Of a stretch of 64,000 nucleotides of DNA, positions 10,606 through 22,804 are shown one piece after another. Both the position numbers and the translations under genes were made by a program. The DNA is taken from assembly GCA_037074705.1 (NCBI GenBank), contig CM073590.1, forward strand, positions 162,686,746-162,750,745, in the 5' to 3' direction. Each line of letters opens with the position of its first letter. The first letter of the stretch is position 1. The notes beneath the pieces were generated by a model. That model worked only from the letters and a program-made list of their open reading frames with translations. It had not been told where the DNA came from and did no database searches. This DNA comes from Zhengitettix transpicula. Taxonomy: Eukaryota; Arthropoda; Insecta; Orthoptera; Tetrigidae.

Positions 10606-11708
10606 ATATAGGTAAAATAACTTCTTTCGAGAAAATATAACAACGAGAAACAGTATTATTGAGCGTCTCAGATAGATATGCATTTCGGTTTCCCTTCTAA
10701 TATTTAAAATGTTTTATAACATTGGGGGCGGGGGAATAAAATTTGATGAGTAAATTTACCGAATGAATTAAATTTGGAAATTTACAGTTCAAGTATCACA
10801 TTTTTCAGGGGAATCGTACTCTACGTGTCTTCATTCATGCAAATATTGCAAAAACAAATTCATGGGACGACGGTTGCCTTCCTTGTCATCTTTCCAATAT
10901 TTTTAATATATATATCGCCACTTGATTTGTGTTATTAATTAATTTCATTTTGTTTCTGTTAGTCTGACTTCTACGAGATATAAATTAATACGTACGAATT
11001 CCTAGCCGTAGTTTAAGTGACGTAAGCTATTACAGTTTACTTTGAATTTAATCTATGGGAATTTAGTTGCATAAGGAATGTGACAAAACGCATTCCATCA
11101 AATGACTAAGTCTGAAATCATATTTGATAAATGTTCTATTCTAAACTCACGAAAGTAAATTATAAAAATCACGTCGCTAAACAGTTATAGGTTTGTTTAA
11201 TTGACGTGGTTTTAAGAAAATCTTGCACTCCCTTCAGTTAAAAAATTTCGCCATCCTCCGCCTGATGTTTATTCATTAGGAAATACAAAGCCGAGACATT
11301 ACAAAACTGGTGGGATGATAATGTTTCAGCCCAAAGTTGTTTCGCAACTGCTATAATTCGATGCTGCCTCACAGAACTGTGGAGAAAAAGCTCATTATGT
11401 TATACTGAGTCAAAGGTAAACGGAGCAGTGCATTACGAGATGATTTGTGAGATCTAGATCTGATAATGATCTTAACCATGCATATTATCCGCGTCACACG
11501 GAAGAAGACATACATTTTGCCTTCCTCTGTGTCGCAAACGGTTCCAAGACTCGCAAGAGGGTTGAATTGTATAAAGGACAACAATTAAAATCCATCTTCG
11601 AGCCTTCAAACGATTCTCTCTCCACTGTCTCATAAAATCCACTCCGACATGACGAAATTGTTTATAAAATCGGAATGTTTCAATTCTAAGCTTAAATCAG
11701 ATTTTTCT
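10606..11708. other. AT-rich non-coding DNA
   Basis: Short open frames at 11369-11584 (minus) and 11447-11635 (plus) overlap on opposite strands and have no recognisable product. A short G-rich run GGGGGCGGGGG lies near 10724. Confidence 0.4.
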
Positions 11709-11784
11709 ACATCCATTTCAAAAGTTAGTAATATATTTTTTTGTCTGAAGTCAGCCTATACAACTGTATAACCTGAAGATATTT
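11709..11784. repeat. Right member of a long-range inverted repeat pair
   Basis: Inverted partner of 9677-9757. It ends in ACTGTATAACCTGAAGATAT, which resembles the CCTGANGA part of the Penelope-type terminal repeats, but no GAAAC box follows at the expected distance. Assignment to that class is weak. Confidence 0.55.
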
Positions 11785-12477
11785 AAAATATAAAATACAT
11801 TCGCCAACCAAAATATATTAATTAATTTTTCTGATGTAATTATTTAAATTACTGCAAAACAAAATCACAAACCAAAATAAAATATATTTTTATGTATATA
11901 CCGCCAAGTTACCCCGAACTACGGGGTTTACAGGAAGCAGTCGCGGGCAGATTTTCATCGATAAAGAGTGGCAGGCAAAACTTTATTACGAGTTGTGTGG
12001 CACACAGAATTTCATCGAGTCAAGTTTGGACATATAATTCGATCAAGTAAAGGTCGCAGGAAAGTTTCTCAATAAGTAAAGCCACATTCAGAAATTCAAC
12101 AAGTAAAGACTGTTATAAATTTCATCGAGAAGGAGTCGATAACATTCTGATTGACCATTAATCAGAACGATAAATACAATATTTTCTGGAGATGGAGAGA
12201 CTTAATGCAGAGGACCACAGGTGTTGTACGGAGTAATCGTTCCAGTCGATAGCTACAAAAGTTTTGGTCAGTGATTTTGAAACAAAATTAAATTCTGTGA
12301 AATTATGTGAATAGTGTATAGTTCATCAGATCCCAAACGAATGTCTGGTACTAGTAAAGAAATGTAAGTAGAGAGAGAAATTTTATAAAAGTTTGTAAAC
12401 GTTACAGATTTCGGATTCACGTTCATTTTGTTGTTTAACTATAATGTTGTAAAATTTGATTTTTAATTTGAACGCAT
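11785..12477. other. Non-coding DNA, possibly an old retroelement leader
   Basis: No gene is supported. From 11940 to 12420 the composition is purine-rich with many CAAGTAAAG-like words and several stops in all frames. It resembles the untranslated leader of an LTR element only in composition; no LTR borders or primer binding site were found. Confidence 0.25.
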
Positions 12478-12826
12478 TTTTTTAGGGCAACAGGCTGCAT
12501 GAGGGTAATCCACGTTGGACAACTCCCCTTTAATAGCATAGGAAGGGATTTGAAAGGGGGGATGCGGAAGGGTAGAGGAAGGTAGCCAAGGGTTAAGTAG
12601 GGTCCCCGGGCTATATTTTAAGGATCCTACCCGGCATTCGCCTAAAGAAATGCAGGGAAAATCCTAGAAAAACCTGCATCGGGTAGGTCGGGCATTGGAT
12701 ACTTGTCCCACGCCCTTCCGATAGCGGGAGAGGAGTTTGCTGTGGGGACGCAGCATTCCCTTCTCCGTGCCTCGACCAGTTTAGGAGGCAGCTGGCCGAC
12801 TATTCCAATGGGAATAGCGGACAAAG
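12478..12826 (-). repeat. Family A copy, minus orientation, 5' truncated
   Basis: It runs from a T tract and AGGGCAACAGGCTGCATGAG to GGGAATAGCGGACAA near 12826, the point corresponding to the middle of full copies. It is close in sequence to the copies at 10128, 22871 and 31626. Confidence 0.85.
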
Positions 12827-14993
12827 AAATGTTTGTTCTTAATTTAAAAGGCCCAAATAAACGACCATGAGATGAGAGCAGATAAAATTTGTAAAATAAC
12901 AAGAACACGAATGTAAATAAATCACATCAAAAAATTTTGTTATTTTACTTTGAAGAAATTATTTGTTTTCTGAGGTTTAAAATTTTGTAAATTATTTAAC
13001 AACCTTTCATTTTAAATTTTAATAAAATAAATTCATCCATTAGTTAACCATCAATTTACTTACTTTCTTCTGTTTATTACAATTTGGCTTCACCAACGTG
13101 AGGGATTCATCTATTTAATTTAATTTGAGTATTACAATATAATAAGTCTGTATCAAGAATATACTATATATATAAGGGCCAATTAACAGAAAAATAAAGT
13201 TATAATACAAACACCACTTAATTATGTCCGTTATGTTGCTATTTTATCTAAATGTTCATTCAAATTAAGTTGTTAACGATAAAATAGATCAAAATTATTT
13301 CTGAAAATCTTTGTCGGATACTAAAATAATAAAGTGGTTGAATACAGTTCAAGCGTTTTACTTTGTGACTGGTTTAAACAAGGGATTTTGAATGCAGTAA
13401 ATAAGATAATAAGCGTATTATCAGTATTAAACAAATAACTATGTTTCAATATGTGGCAAAAATATATATTTATAGATAGAATCATCAATTAATAAAAAGT
13501 ATTAAATAAAAAAAACTTTATACTGCAACAATGAGTTGTACGTAATGTGCTAAAGATGAAACCAATATTATACTCCGCAAAGAACAACTGTCACAACGTT
13601 TCAAACCCTGTGTGAAGGGTGGGTATATCTTCAGCTAAAAATACTGTATATATACTTTAAACAGGATCTTACTTAACATCACATTCTACGTAATAAGTTT
13701 CAGTTTCACAGGCCAGACGATGACTGAGGTTTATTACGAAGATATTTTTGTATTCAAAGAGATTAACTATCCTTATATATAACTTCTATATTCATACTTA
13801 TGTCTCCTAAGACATTTCGATATCCACCCTATATGTAAATGGTCTTATAAATTATAATAATAGTAATGCGAACAGAATGCCAAGTCAACTTACACATTAA
13901 CTAATGTTTTTTTAAAAAATCAAAGGAATCGAGAACACTCTTTAAGAACAGTAGAGTTGTATATAATATATATAATGAATGACTACTTGAGTAATTATGT
14001 AGTTGTCTCTCAACTCGATTTCAGCTATTACAGAACGATATCGAGGTTTAAGGATAGAAAAAATATTCTAATTTTACCCTTCATTCGAATGTACATGATA
14101 CGTTATATGAAAATTAAATAAATAAGCAATACAGGCAATATGTCAGAAAAAAATAAAAATTCGTTTGAATACAACGATTCGTCAAAAATTGTGAGACTTC
14201 TAATGGTAATCAGGTAAAATAAAAGTTTTGAATTTAGAGCCATGAACTGCATCGTATGACGGTTGTAACCGAAATTCGATATTTTATTTTACTCCAAAAT
14301 AGAAGGTTACTTAATCAACCCTCAATCGAATTTTTTCCAAAAAAAAATAACTGATACCCGAATTTAGTCCTTTTTGCGAATGACTTTGTTTTACCGAGTC
14401 CCGCCTTACGGAACACCCAGTGGTTACGTAAGACTGGCGCGGGACACTTGAAAGGGTTCCGCAACAGAGACCACTGGGAATCTTAAGTGAAAGAAAATAG
14501 TAGATGTGGATTGCTGTTCAGAGACTAAAACTTAACGACGATAAATACCTAATTTATTAATTAAATACATCTTATTTTTTATTACTCTGTAACACGATTG
14601 CATGATAAGGTACAAATTGTTTCCTATAGAGAGTTTGACATTCAAGATGTCAGCATGAACTTACCTACTCCTTGGAGTTATTGGAAAACGTTTGCTTCGC
14701 TGTATTTGACGAGCTGTACACACACTTCTCCGTGTAAACGTGCCCATCTTCGTAATTATGGTGATCATACATCCGGATTTCCCAAAACACGTCCTCTTTT
14801 TTTTCTAAATTCCTCGCGCAGTTTGATCCTAGTTTTTCGTTTTACTATTCTAGATTCACATTCATGTTAAATTTTGCCAAGCCCTCTATTCGTTTATGCA
14901 AATTTTATAGATTTGTCTCCAGTATGGATGTCGTGAAGTTGAAACGTTTTTAGTTTCCCCTAATTGGGATAAATAAACATTGCAGCAGTATGA
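12827..14993. other. AT-rich non-coding DNA
   Basis: Over 2 kb with no supported gene. The 90-codon frame at 14598-14870 has no recognised family, and the purine-rich minus strand of the same stretch is equally open. GC content rises slightly around 14390-14480 (GTCCCGCC...GGCGCGGGAC) without a recognisable feature. Confidence 0.4.
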
Positions 14994-15397
14994 CGGTTTC
15001 TTCTGAACATTATCAGTGCTGATGAGACTTGGATGCAAACAACAACTCTCGGTGTGGAAATTTCAGGTAACGCGAAGACCAAAACGAGGTGGCTTCTGCT
15101 GGTAAAGTTCTGGCCGTATAATTTCCTGACATTCCGGCGGTAATGACGTATCTGTAAGTCGTCCCATCAAAGACAAAAGTAGCTGGCAAATACAATCTAG
15201 ATGTAATGAAGCGCCTCCAAGGACACTTTTCTCGTAAAGGGTGGCATTTATAAACGGTTTGTTTGTGTGCTGAATCATGATAATACAAGGCCGCATATCG
15301 TAAAGGTAGTTGTTAAAAAATCCCACTAAGACCTCTTCCTGTCTATAATCCTGATTTAGCAATATTTGACTTTTCTCGTGCCAAAATTGAAGAAACC
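14994..15397 (+). pseudogene. Mariner transposase fossil (catalytic-domain part)
   Basis: Broken frames on the plus strand read RFLLNIISADETWMQ, matching the first catalytic aspartate region of mariner transposases (DE[TK]W). Near 15270 they read LNHDNTRPHIVKVVV, matching the second catalytic aspartate region (HxDNARPH). Past this a decayed tail resembles LPxPPYSPDLA...F. Several stops and frameshifts lie between, so the copy is dead. It is cut off at 15397 where a family A copy begins. The opposite-strand frames at 15013-15362 are shadows of this fossil. The N-terminal DNA-binding half is not recognisable upstream. Confidence 0.75.
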
Positions 15398-16235
15398 TCT
15401 CATGCTATCGGAAGGGCGTGGGACAAGTACCCAATGCCCGACCTACCAGATGCAGGTTTTTCTAGGGTTTTCTTTTCATTACTTTTAGGCGAATGCCGGG
15501 TAGGATCCTTAACATATAGCCCGGGGGCCCTAGTTAACCCTTGGCTACCTTCCTTTACCTTCCGCATCCCCCCTTTCAAATCCCTTCCTATGCTATTAAA
15601 GGGGAGTTGCCAAAAGTGGATTACCCTCATGTAGCCTGTTGCCCTAAAAAAAAAAGCAAAGGGATGCAAGGAGGTCTCCGAGGACTATTCTCTCTCAGGA
15701 AGTACCTGCGAGGGATATTCTCTCGCAGGCAGAACCTTGTAGGAGAGATACGAAGGGGCTACCTTTGGAGATGCCTTTTCCTCTCCGATTTTGAACTAAG
15801 GTTCCCACAAGCCGATGCACCTCGGCCTGTTTTGAGAGGTGTATGTTCCGGGGTCACAGACCTTGGGCATACGGTAAGAGTTGTTCGCTGTTCCCATTGG
15901 AACAATCTGCCAGCTGCCGCCTAAACTGGTCGAGGTACGGAGAAGGTAATGCTGCGTCCCCACAGCAAACTCTTCTCCCGCTATCGGAAGGGCGTGGGAC
16001 AAGTACCAAATGCCCGACCTACCTGATACAGGTTTTTCTAGGGTTTTCCCTGAATTACTTTTAGGCGAATGCCAGGTAGGTTCCTTAAAATATAGCCCGG
16101 GGGCCTGATAACCCTTGGCTACCTTCCTCTACCCTTCCACATCCACCCTTTCAAATCCCTTCCTATGCTATTAAAGGGGAGTTGCCGAACGTGGATTACC
16201 CTCATGTAGCCTTTTACCTAAAATTAAAAAAAAAA
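15398..16235 (+). repeat. Family A head-to-tail tandem: truncated copy followed by a full copy
   Basis: The first copy (15398-15655) starts within the conserved GCTATCGGAAGGGCGTGGGA block and ends in A10. The second copy (about 15656-16235) is among the most complete in the window. It has a 5' hairpin CCTGCGAGGGATATTC...TCTCGCAGG, the GGAGAGATACGAAGGGGCTA block, the GGCCAGCTGCC-like block, the CCCGGGGG block and a 3' end GTGGATTACCCTCATGTAGC plus A tail. GCAAAGG follows both A tails, so it may be a target-site duplication produced when the second copy inserted behind the first. The 127-codon frame at 15541-15924 crosses the copy junction and is not a gene. Confidence 0.85.
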
Positions 16236-19200
16236 GCAAAGGATAGAGTTGGGAAGGTGACTTTCAATATCACATCAAAAATGTCTCCCAGCATGAATTT
16301 TAATCCTGTGAATTACATATAATGAGGAGAAAGGTAGTAAAAATAGGGAGGAGGAGTAAAGGTATGTTGCTCAATAATGGTTTTACTATATACAAGAGTT
16401 CCCGTTTTTGCAGTTTGCTTGTTGCTTTGTTTTCATTTCGCGGAACATTTATTATATTTTTAATAACTGCTATCTTATAGACTGAAAGAAAATGAAGGCA
16501 TTTATAACGCAACGGGGGAAGTAATAAGTTAGATTAAGTATCAACAATCCGCATACCACCAAAAGAGCATTAAAGCATATACAGGGAGAAGCCGGAAGAA
16601 GCTTAAACGATTTACATTTATCAATTTTAAAATATTTTGCATTTAAAAGCTTTTAATTTCAGAAAAACCATAACGTATTTCATTTTCCAATACCCTTGAT
16701 TTGAGGGAGACTTTTAAGTAATAACGAAAATGATATTGGATATATTGCATAATGTTACCAGTCGTTGTTGGAATATGATCCACGTATTACATTTAATGAA
16801 ATATTTGGAATAATACTAATTATTTTCGAGTAATCACTAGACCACAGTAATGGTATTGAATGGTGTTTCATCAAAGATTTTTTTTTTTGCAGTTTGCTTG
16901 TTGCCGTGTTTTTACTTCGAATGGACAGTTTTGCCAACAAACGTGGAACATTAATTATGCTATTTTATTCAAATAAAATATTAAATATTTTAATTTTCCC
17001 TTGAGACTTGCCTTTAATTTATAGTTTCAAATTTAATTTATAAGCAAATAGGTATACATTTAATTTCTATTAAACCTTTGGTAAAAATTTAAATAATTTT
17101 AAAATTAGATCCATTGGAGTCAAAACAGCGGGAGTGTTTCCTGTAAAACTTAATTCTATCTTCTTTGACTTCTCAGAAACATTTAGTCCTCCCCTATCCC
17201 TATGTTTTGCTATAACATTTAATTTAACCACCAGTTTTAATGTATCTTCCACGAGCGTACATTTCCTTTGCATTTTAATTTCTTCTGAACTTTTTATAAA
17301 TTTTTTATTTTATATATTTAAAAATATGTAAAATTAATTTAATATAGAAATACATATTATTTCACAGCTTATTTCGTTATTTGTATTACCAGAAAATAAT
17401 TAAACTTATTGAGATATATCTAGCCTTTGTCTGCACTATTCGACACAAAGGAAAGGAGAATAGAGGCAAAAATTTGAAATATAATAAGGAATTATTTTGC
17501 ATATTAAAATCAATTTATTATAAATTTTTATTAACATTTTTAACATTATCGGTTAGGCATTGATTTGCGATAGTTGCAGACTGATCAGCAATATCTGTGT
17601 TGCATCGTTAACCTGGCGCCACGAATAAATTAATTGAAGCTCAAATCAATAAGGCGAATAGTCGCTAGATAATACCTCAGAAGAATATATTTCCAATACT
17701 AATTTGTAATTACAACTTTGTGGAATGTCTTGCATATGTAGTTTTGTCAGTGGAATAATGGACAGTTAACTAAATAATACAGCAATGAGTAATTTACAAA
17801 AGTGAATTTTAGTTTTCTGCGCCATATTTGGATATGTTGTGCCCCCTCTTGCTGTCTTCTATGTCTTAAATACCTTTTCTGCTAAAAGAATATTGTAAAG
17901 AATTATTTTTGTGGGCTGGGTATTTACGTTAAATCAAAATAAATATTTGACAAATAAAGAAATTTTATATAAGTTTATTAAAGTTAAACATGAAAACTCT
18001 TATCTCAGGCACCTGTGGTTTTTACATAGAAGAGATCTGCTGCCCGTACCAAATGCGTGTTGCTATTCTGTGTTGTGTTGCCTGCTGTAGCTCTCGTACC
18101 GACGTCTCCGTATCTCACAGCCGGCAGAACGGGTTAAGTGCAGTGTTCACTCAGGGGTTGATTGCTGGCCAAGGCGTCGGCCTCCGGGCTTGAATGCTGG
18201 AAAGCCGTCGTACTAAATTGTGTGGTGCTATTCTCTGAACTCTTCACTAACAAATTGTGGCCCCTTTCTCACGACGATTCTGCCTCGAACTATATCAGAG
18301 ACAACAACTTTACGGAGCCTCTCTTAATCACATCCACCAGCTTCGGTGAGCGCAGAACAACTGTCCAGTTTCAAAAGATTATCTCCGTCCCCTCCATTAT
18401 ATCCTCCCATTCTTTTACTTTTTTCATTGTTAGAAAACTTCATCGAAATGCCAGTTGACTGATTCTTCCATTGTCACAAGATTTATAGCACGCAGCTGCA
18501 GTTCCGTAGTCAACAATGGCTAACTATTCTGTCATGTTGAGGCCAACAATCGATACAGGACACGAAATTACTTAGATGGAAATATTTATCTCCTCCACGC
18601 CCACGCACGTGCACGGTTTCGAATTCTCAAGACCACAGCAAACAACACTTCCGAGACAAAGAAAAACTTAAACCTAAATGCACGAGTTACAATATATAAT
18701 TTATAAATGTTTGCCTGATGTTGTATGTAGATGAGCATCGATAATGCAACTAACTGAAACAATAATATTAATTCGAAAAGTGTGCAATCTGTAATGTCAC
18801 CGTATTTTATTTACATCAAGTCCTTACGCTGAAGAAAATATTTTCCCTGCAACGCAAATATTAGTTAAAATTCTGTATGTTATATTTAATTTTTATAATA
18901 CTTGATTCTCCTATTCTGAGACACTATTTAGCTACCATGTAATTTAATATGTATAAAACTAAGGTTTGCCCATAAATTAGCATGCTTAAAATATGTTGAT
19001 GGATGCATAACATGTGTGTAATAGCGCCTCAAGGTTGAATAGCAAGAGGATTTTATAGCATTCCAAGATTCAGACAGGTTATTAAATAAATAGCCTTCTA
19101 AACGCCATGGCTGCAAGTGAATGGACCCTGTGCTCATGAGGAAAATCTCTTGCGGATAGAACGATTTGTTACGTAAACGTCTCAAAACGTTCCCGTTCTA

Positions 19201-20012
19201 CTTCACTGCAGACCTCGTGTTGAATTCAGAGGTAGTCTATATCAATTCAATATCAGAAAGTATTTTTTTAAGTAGTTAAACATATTGTTTTATTCAAAGC
19301 GTTGGCTCTCCACATTTCGTATTGTCCGGAAGAATATCATAAATAAATTAGCACGACCAGATTCCACTTCCACAGATATAAATGACAGAACCCGTTTCCT
19401 GGATCTCCCCCCCCCCCCCCCCACCCACAACACCACCACCAAAAGAATACCCGAATGGAATTTCCGTAGCACGAGGAAATGCACGAGCTGTGTTATGTTC
19501 ACTCCTTCCCGATATTTATAAATTCCTTGAATGTTTTTTACTTGTACCATTCTGTGAATATCTCCACAATGAACAAACCGGCGGCTACAAAAAAAATGTA
19601 AGATTTAGGACTAATGAGATGGAGTTAGTCAAATCTGTGACGTGCATCTTAGATCGATACATACACTTTATTCTGCAACTGCTTTGGGCAATCCCTCTTT
19701 ACAAGTGAGACTTTTTGTCAACATCTGTTCTTTGCCCTTTGAATTTTTCTGCAGAGGTCATTTCTCCCCATATAGGTAGAGCCAAGTAACCTCGCTTAGG
19801 TCCGGATCCTCTCTCAAAACAAAAATGGCGCATAGTCTGGCCCAAAGACATATAAAAAAAACATAGACTGGACAAGTCGCCACCATGTTTGAAGCAAATT
19901 GAAAACTCAGCCGCCATGTTTTATACTGTCAGGTGGGCGTTCCCCATCGTCTGCTTGCCTTGAACTCTGTCGCACAAATGACCTAAAACTAAATCTCTAA
20001 GGGCAGTATATT
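16236..20012. other. AT-rich DNA with a small direct repeat and a C16 tract; no gene seen
   Basis: A segment at 16408-16455 (TGCAGTTTGCTTGTTGCTTT...CGGAACATT) recurs in the same orientation at about 16870-16955, the second copy with a short insertion. A pure C tract spans 19407-19422. The frames at 17990-18193, 18162-18458 and 19290-19708 are not recognisable as protein families; the frames around 19382-19550 owe their length partly to the C tract. Confidence 0.4.
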
Positions 20013-21060
20013 TTAAGGTTTAAGAAAATATAACACATTTAAGGTATAGAAAAATTTATTGGCCTTTAAATAATTCAGTTTTGTATACAATTGCCTTATG
20101 TTGCGTCCTCTTTCATCCATTGCTTTTTCTTTACACATATGACGAATTCTGCAATTGAAGTAATGTTTTAATAAAACCTTTATTAAAATTGAGTAGCGAG
20201 TTTTCTCACTAAATTCGGCCGAAACTATTAAATAGTCGAATTCACAAAATAAAATTTGTTTATGTCCCAACATCCGGAATACCCCCACACACAAATTTAA
20301 TAGCAAATTCTTCTTTCATATTTGTGTTTCGTTATTCCTCAATACTTTTTCAGCAAGTGTAAATAATTCACAACGTCTTTAGACGGGTTGATTAACTTGT
20401 CTTTAAAGTCCTTTATCTTAATCAATCCAGTTTTTCTTTGAGAGTGAGGAGCAAGGAGCACCTCTAAACAACCTAAATACTTTAGTTTTTTTACCACCAT
20501 CGTTACAACACTTCCTGAAATATATTCTACCACTTTTTCTGAATCTAATGTTAATCTCTCATATTCAGGGATGTAATCATGATCAAAATTGTGATCTGTA
20601 CAAGATTTAAAATTATTTTTTTCAAATGGTACAACCAATGTCTCCAAAATTCCTCCCGTACTATTGGCACTTTTGGATGGTTCTATCTACGTAATGCATT
20701 TGGATTATTTCGATTTCTCCCCCATCTTCGTATGCAAGAAAAGAAGAGTTCTGAATGGTCCTGGCTCATTCTCCTACTTAATATAAATTTGAGAACTGGA
20801 GAATCGTTCCACACATACTTCTCTGTCAGTTGCATCGAACTGAGAAGATCTAAAACAATCCCACACACACCCAACTTCCTCACTGACAAATTAATAAACT
20901 CCCATCGTACAGCTTTAAATTCATAAAATACTGTACAGATCTTTCTATTGTGTTGCATATTGTCACTCTATTACCTCTAAACACCCTTGTTCATAACATT
21001 GCACGAATTCAAAAAAAATTAAATGCTTTATCTACCATTTTTATGAACTTTACCGTGCTC
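20013..21060 (-). pseudogene. P-element/THAP9-like transposase, C-terminal half, decayed
   Basis: Three minus-strand frames appear in the right order for a P-type transposase. At about 20760-20690 one reads SQDHSELFFSCIRRWG followed by RNNPNA, the QDHxExFF...NNP signature of the family. At about 20530-20340 another reads VEYISGSVVTMVVKKLK and later LINPSKDVVNYLHLLKKY, matching the I-x-G-x-V-x-x-x-L-x-x-L-x-C and PSxDV segments. At 20306-20013 the last reads ILIKVLLKHYFNCRIRHM and RGRNIRQLYTKL, matching the family's C-terminal H-x-L-I...L-x-x-R-x-x-H block. Frames change between segments and upstream sequence to about 21060 is weaker. No terminal inverted repeats were found. It is a fossil; no N-terminal THAP domain is present in the window. 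Confidence 0.75.
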
Positions 21061-21221
21061 TCACAACTTACAAATTCAGACAAACCCAAGTCGCTACAAA
21101 AAATCTGCTACAGAATTGCTTAGTGTCTACCTTCATTTCCTGTGCCTCATACTGAATGTGTAGCCTCGTCATTCTAACCGTTTCTAGTCTAGAGCGACAC
21201 AACAGCACCACCAAAGCTTTT

Positions 21222-21365
21222 TTTTTTGTCAAATGACGAGTGCAGTTAATCACTCTAGGCTCTTCTTAGCACCTGAAGAAAGGACAAGGATCCCTGAAAC
21301 GTTGTGTGGTATTTATGTTATCACTTATTTTGCCTGCATTTGGCTATCTTTCTTATTATTATTAT
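21222..21365 (+). repeat. Family B solo copy
   Basis: It runs from TTTGTCAAATGACGAGTGCA through GGCTCTTCTTAGCACCTGAA, a stem region GGACAAGGATCC, TGAAACGTTGTGTGG and the tail TTTGGCTATCTTTCTTATT. No inverted partner lies nearby, unlike the loci at 2767-3757, 6302-6616 and 26743-26995. Confidence 0.75.
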
Positions 21366-21949
21366 GCTGATACTTAGTTAAAATACGATACTTCATGTGT
21401 TTTCAAACTACGATTATTACAATTGTAGGCTGAACACACGCTTGGCATGATTTATAATAACAAACAATTTATTTTAACAAAAAAACTTCAAAACTTCCAC
21501 CATCAGTAGCATAACACAAATCGGGTTTTAGGTGAAGTGGACCGACTAAAAAATGGCGGCCAGTGTTGTTTGTTGCTGCCACCCAGGGCGCTGTAACGCT
21601 GATATCGCCACTCTATTATGTTTATATATCTCTTTGGTCTGGCCTGTTCTCTCGGAGACTTTACCTGCTCCCATAATGCCCCGTTGCCTTCACGTACATT
21701 TTGTATCTATCACGAGGCTTTATTTTCCCAGAACGATAGGGATTACAACAAACAGAATAGAATTCCAAAATTGGTCGAAGAACATATGTGAAAACCAACT
21801 CACTTCAATTAATTTCCACAGTTTCATCATCAAAAAATGTAAATCTTTCCATGGTTTACATACCATATAATTTTTCTCTTTTTTGATATAATGTGTCCTG
21901 TGATTGTGTACGACACCGGATCCTTTCTCTGTGCTAGTGTGAAACTAAC
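21366..21949. other. Non-coding DNA
   Basis: The 105-codon frame at 21553-21870 starts with a GC-rich stretch (GGCGGCCAGTGTTG) but has no recognised family or splice border. Nothing else is evident. Confidence 0.35.
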
Positions 21950-22480
21950 TACTTAATATTTGTTCGGGTTTAGCCTCATAACATTGTTTTCCATCCATGT
22001 TTCTTAGATCCCCCTGTAGAACCCTCATATCAACTACGCACTTGATTTTACAATAAATTATACAATCGTCAGCAAAGAGATGAATTTTAGATTTAATCGT
22101 GCCCTACGTGTCATATACGTTCGCAAAGTACAGCAACGGTTCTAAAACACTACCCTGGGGTACTGATGAAGATACGCTACACGTCTGCTGGTGATGCGGC
22201 AGCAGGTCAAACGCCTTTGAAAAATCAATCCCATGTCAAGAGAGCCAACAACATATTGGCAAGAAGAAACAGTTTGGCTCTCACATGAGTAACTTCTTCT
22301 AAAACCGCTTTAGCATCTAAATAGCCAGTTCGTTAGTTCCCATTATATGTTCCATTTATTTGCACACGACTGATATTACGCTTTCCGGCTTGTAGTTGTC
22401 AGGCTCTTGTTATTTTCCTCTGTTATAAAATGGGCGTCTTTACAGTAATCACCATCTCATCTTCCACCCCAAACCTCTCA
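21950..22480 (-). pseudogene. Non-LTR retrotransposon reverse transcriptase fragment (Jockey/CR1-like)
   Basis: On the minus strand, broken frames show the reverse transcriptase blocks in order: DFSKAFDLLPHH (first catalytic aspartate), SSVPQGSVLEPLLYF (the PQGS block), then IKSKIHLFADDCIIYCK with the catalytic FADD box. DMRVLQGDLRNM follows. The spacing between the first two blocks is too short for an intact enzyme, so an internal deletion is likely, and there are several stops. The FADDC variant and flanking residues fit Jockey/CR1-superfamily enzymes. This copy differs from the Jockey-like elements near 53 kb and 60 kb (FADDT/FANDN). Confidence 0.75.
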
Positions 22481-22804
22481 GAACAACAAATCGAGAAATC
22501 ATGGGGTGAAAGTCACTGGATTCTCCGTCAACACAAGTCAGCATGTGAATTATTAACCATATTTATTAGAAATAGTTGTTAATTTATTAACATAACTGTA
22601 CAACCCAAAGGTAAAAGTTTTTTAAAATAAGTTTTAAAAATTAAAATAAAATTGAAATACTGTTGTTTCTTTCCAATAATGAGCCAAGGATGAATTATTC
22701 CAAGTCAGTTTAAAGAGTCGTTACAGATTGGAAATTATGGCCTCTCCAGCAAATTTCGGAAAGTCCCCCAATATAGTATCCCGTCCAAAAGAAGAAAAAG
22801 AAGC
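22481..22804. other. AT-rich non-coding DNA
   Basis: No feature is visible between the reverse transcriptase fragment and the family A copies. Confidence 0.4.

Noticed and set aside
11930..12420. Possible solo LTR or retroviral leader
   Set aside because: No paired borders, no TG...CA ends with a duplication, and no primer binding site could be identified.
8383..16064. Many open frames of 60-127 codons with shared peptide phrases, apparently a repeated gene family
   Set aside because: They all fall in family A repeats, appear on both strands, change frame from copy to copy, and none has a catalytic or structural motif. Repetition of GC-rich DNA explains the shared phrases.
18130..18200. tRNA-like GGCCAAGGCGTCGGCC segment
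   Set aside because: No B box follows at the right distance and no cloverleaf could be drawn.
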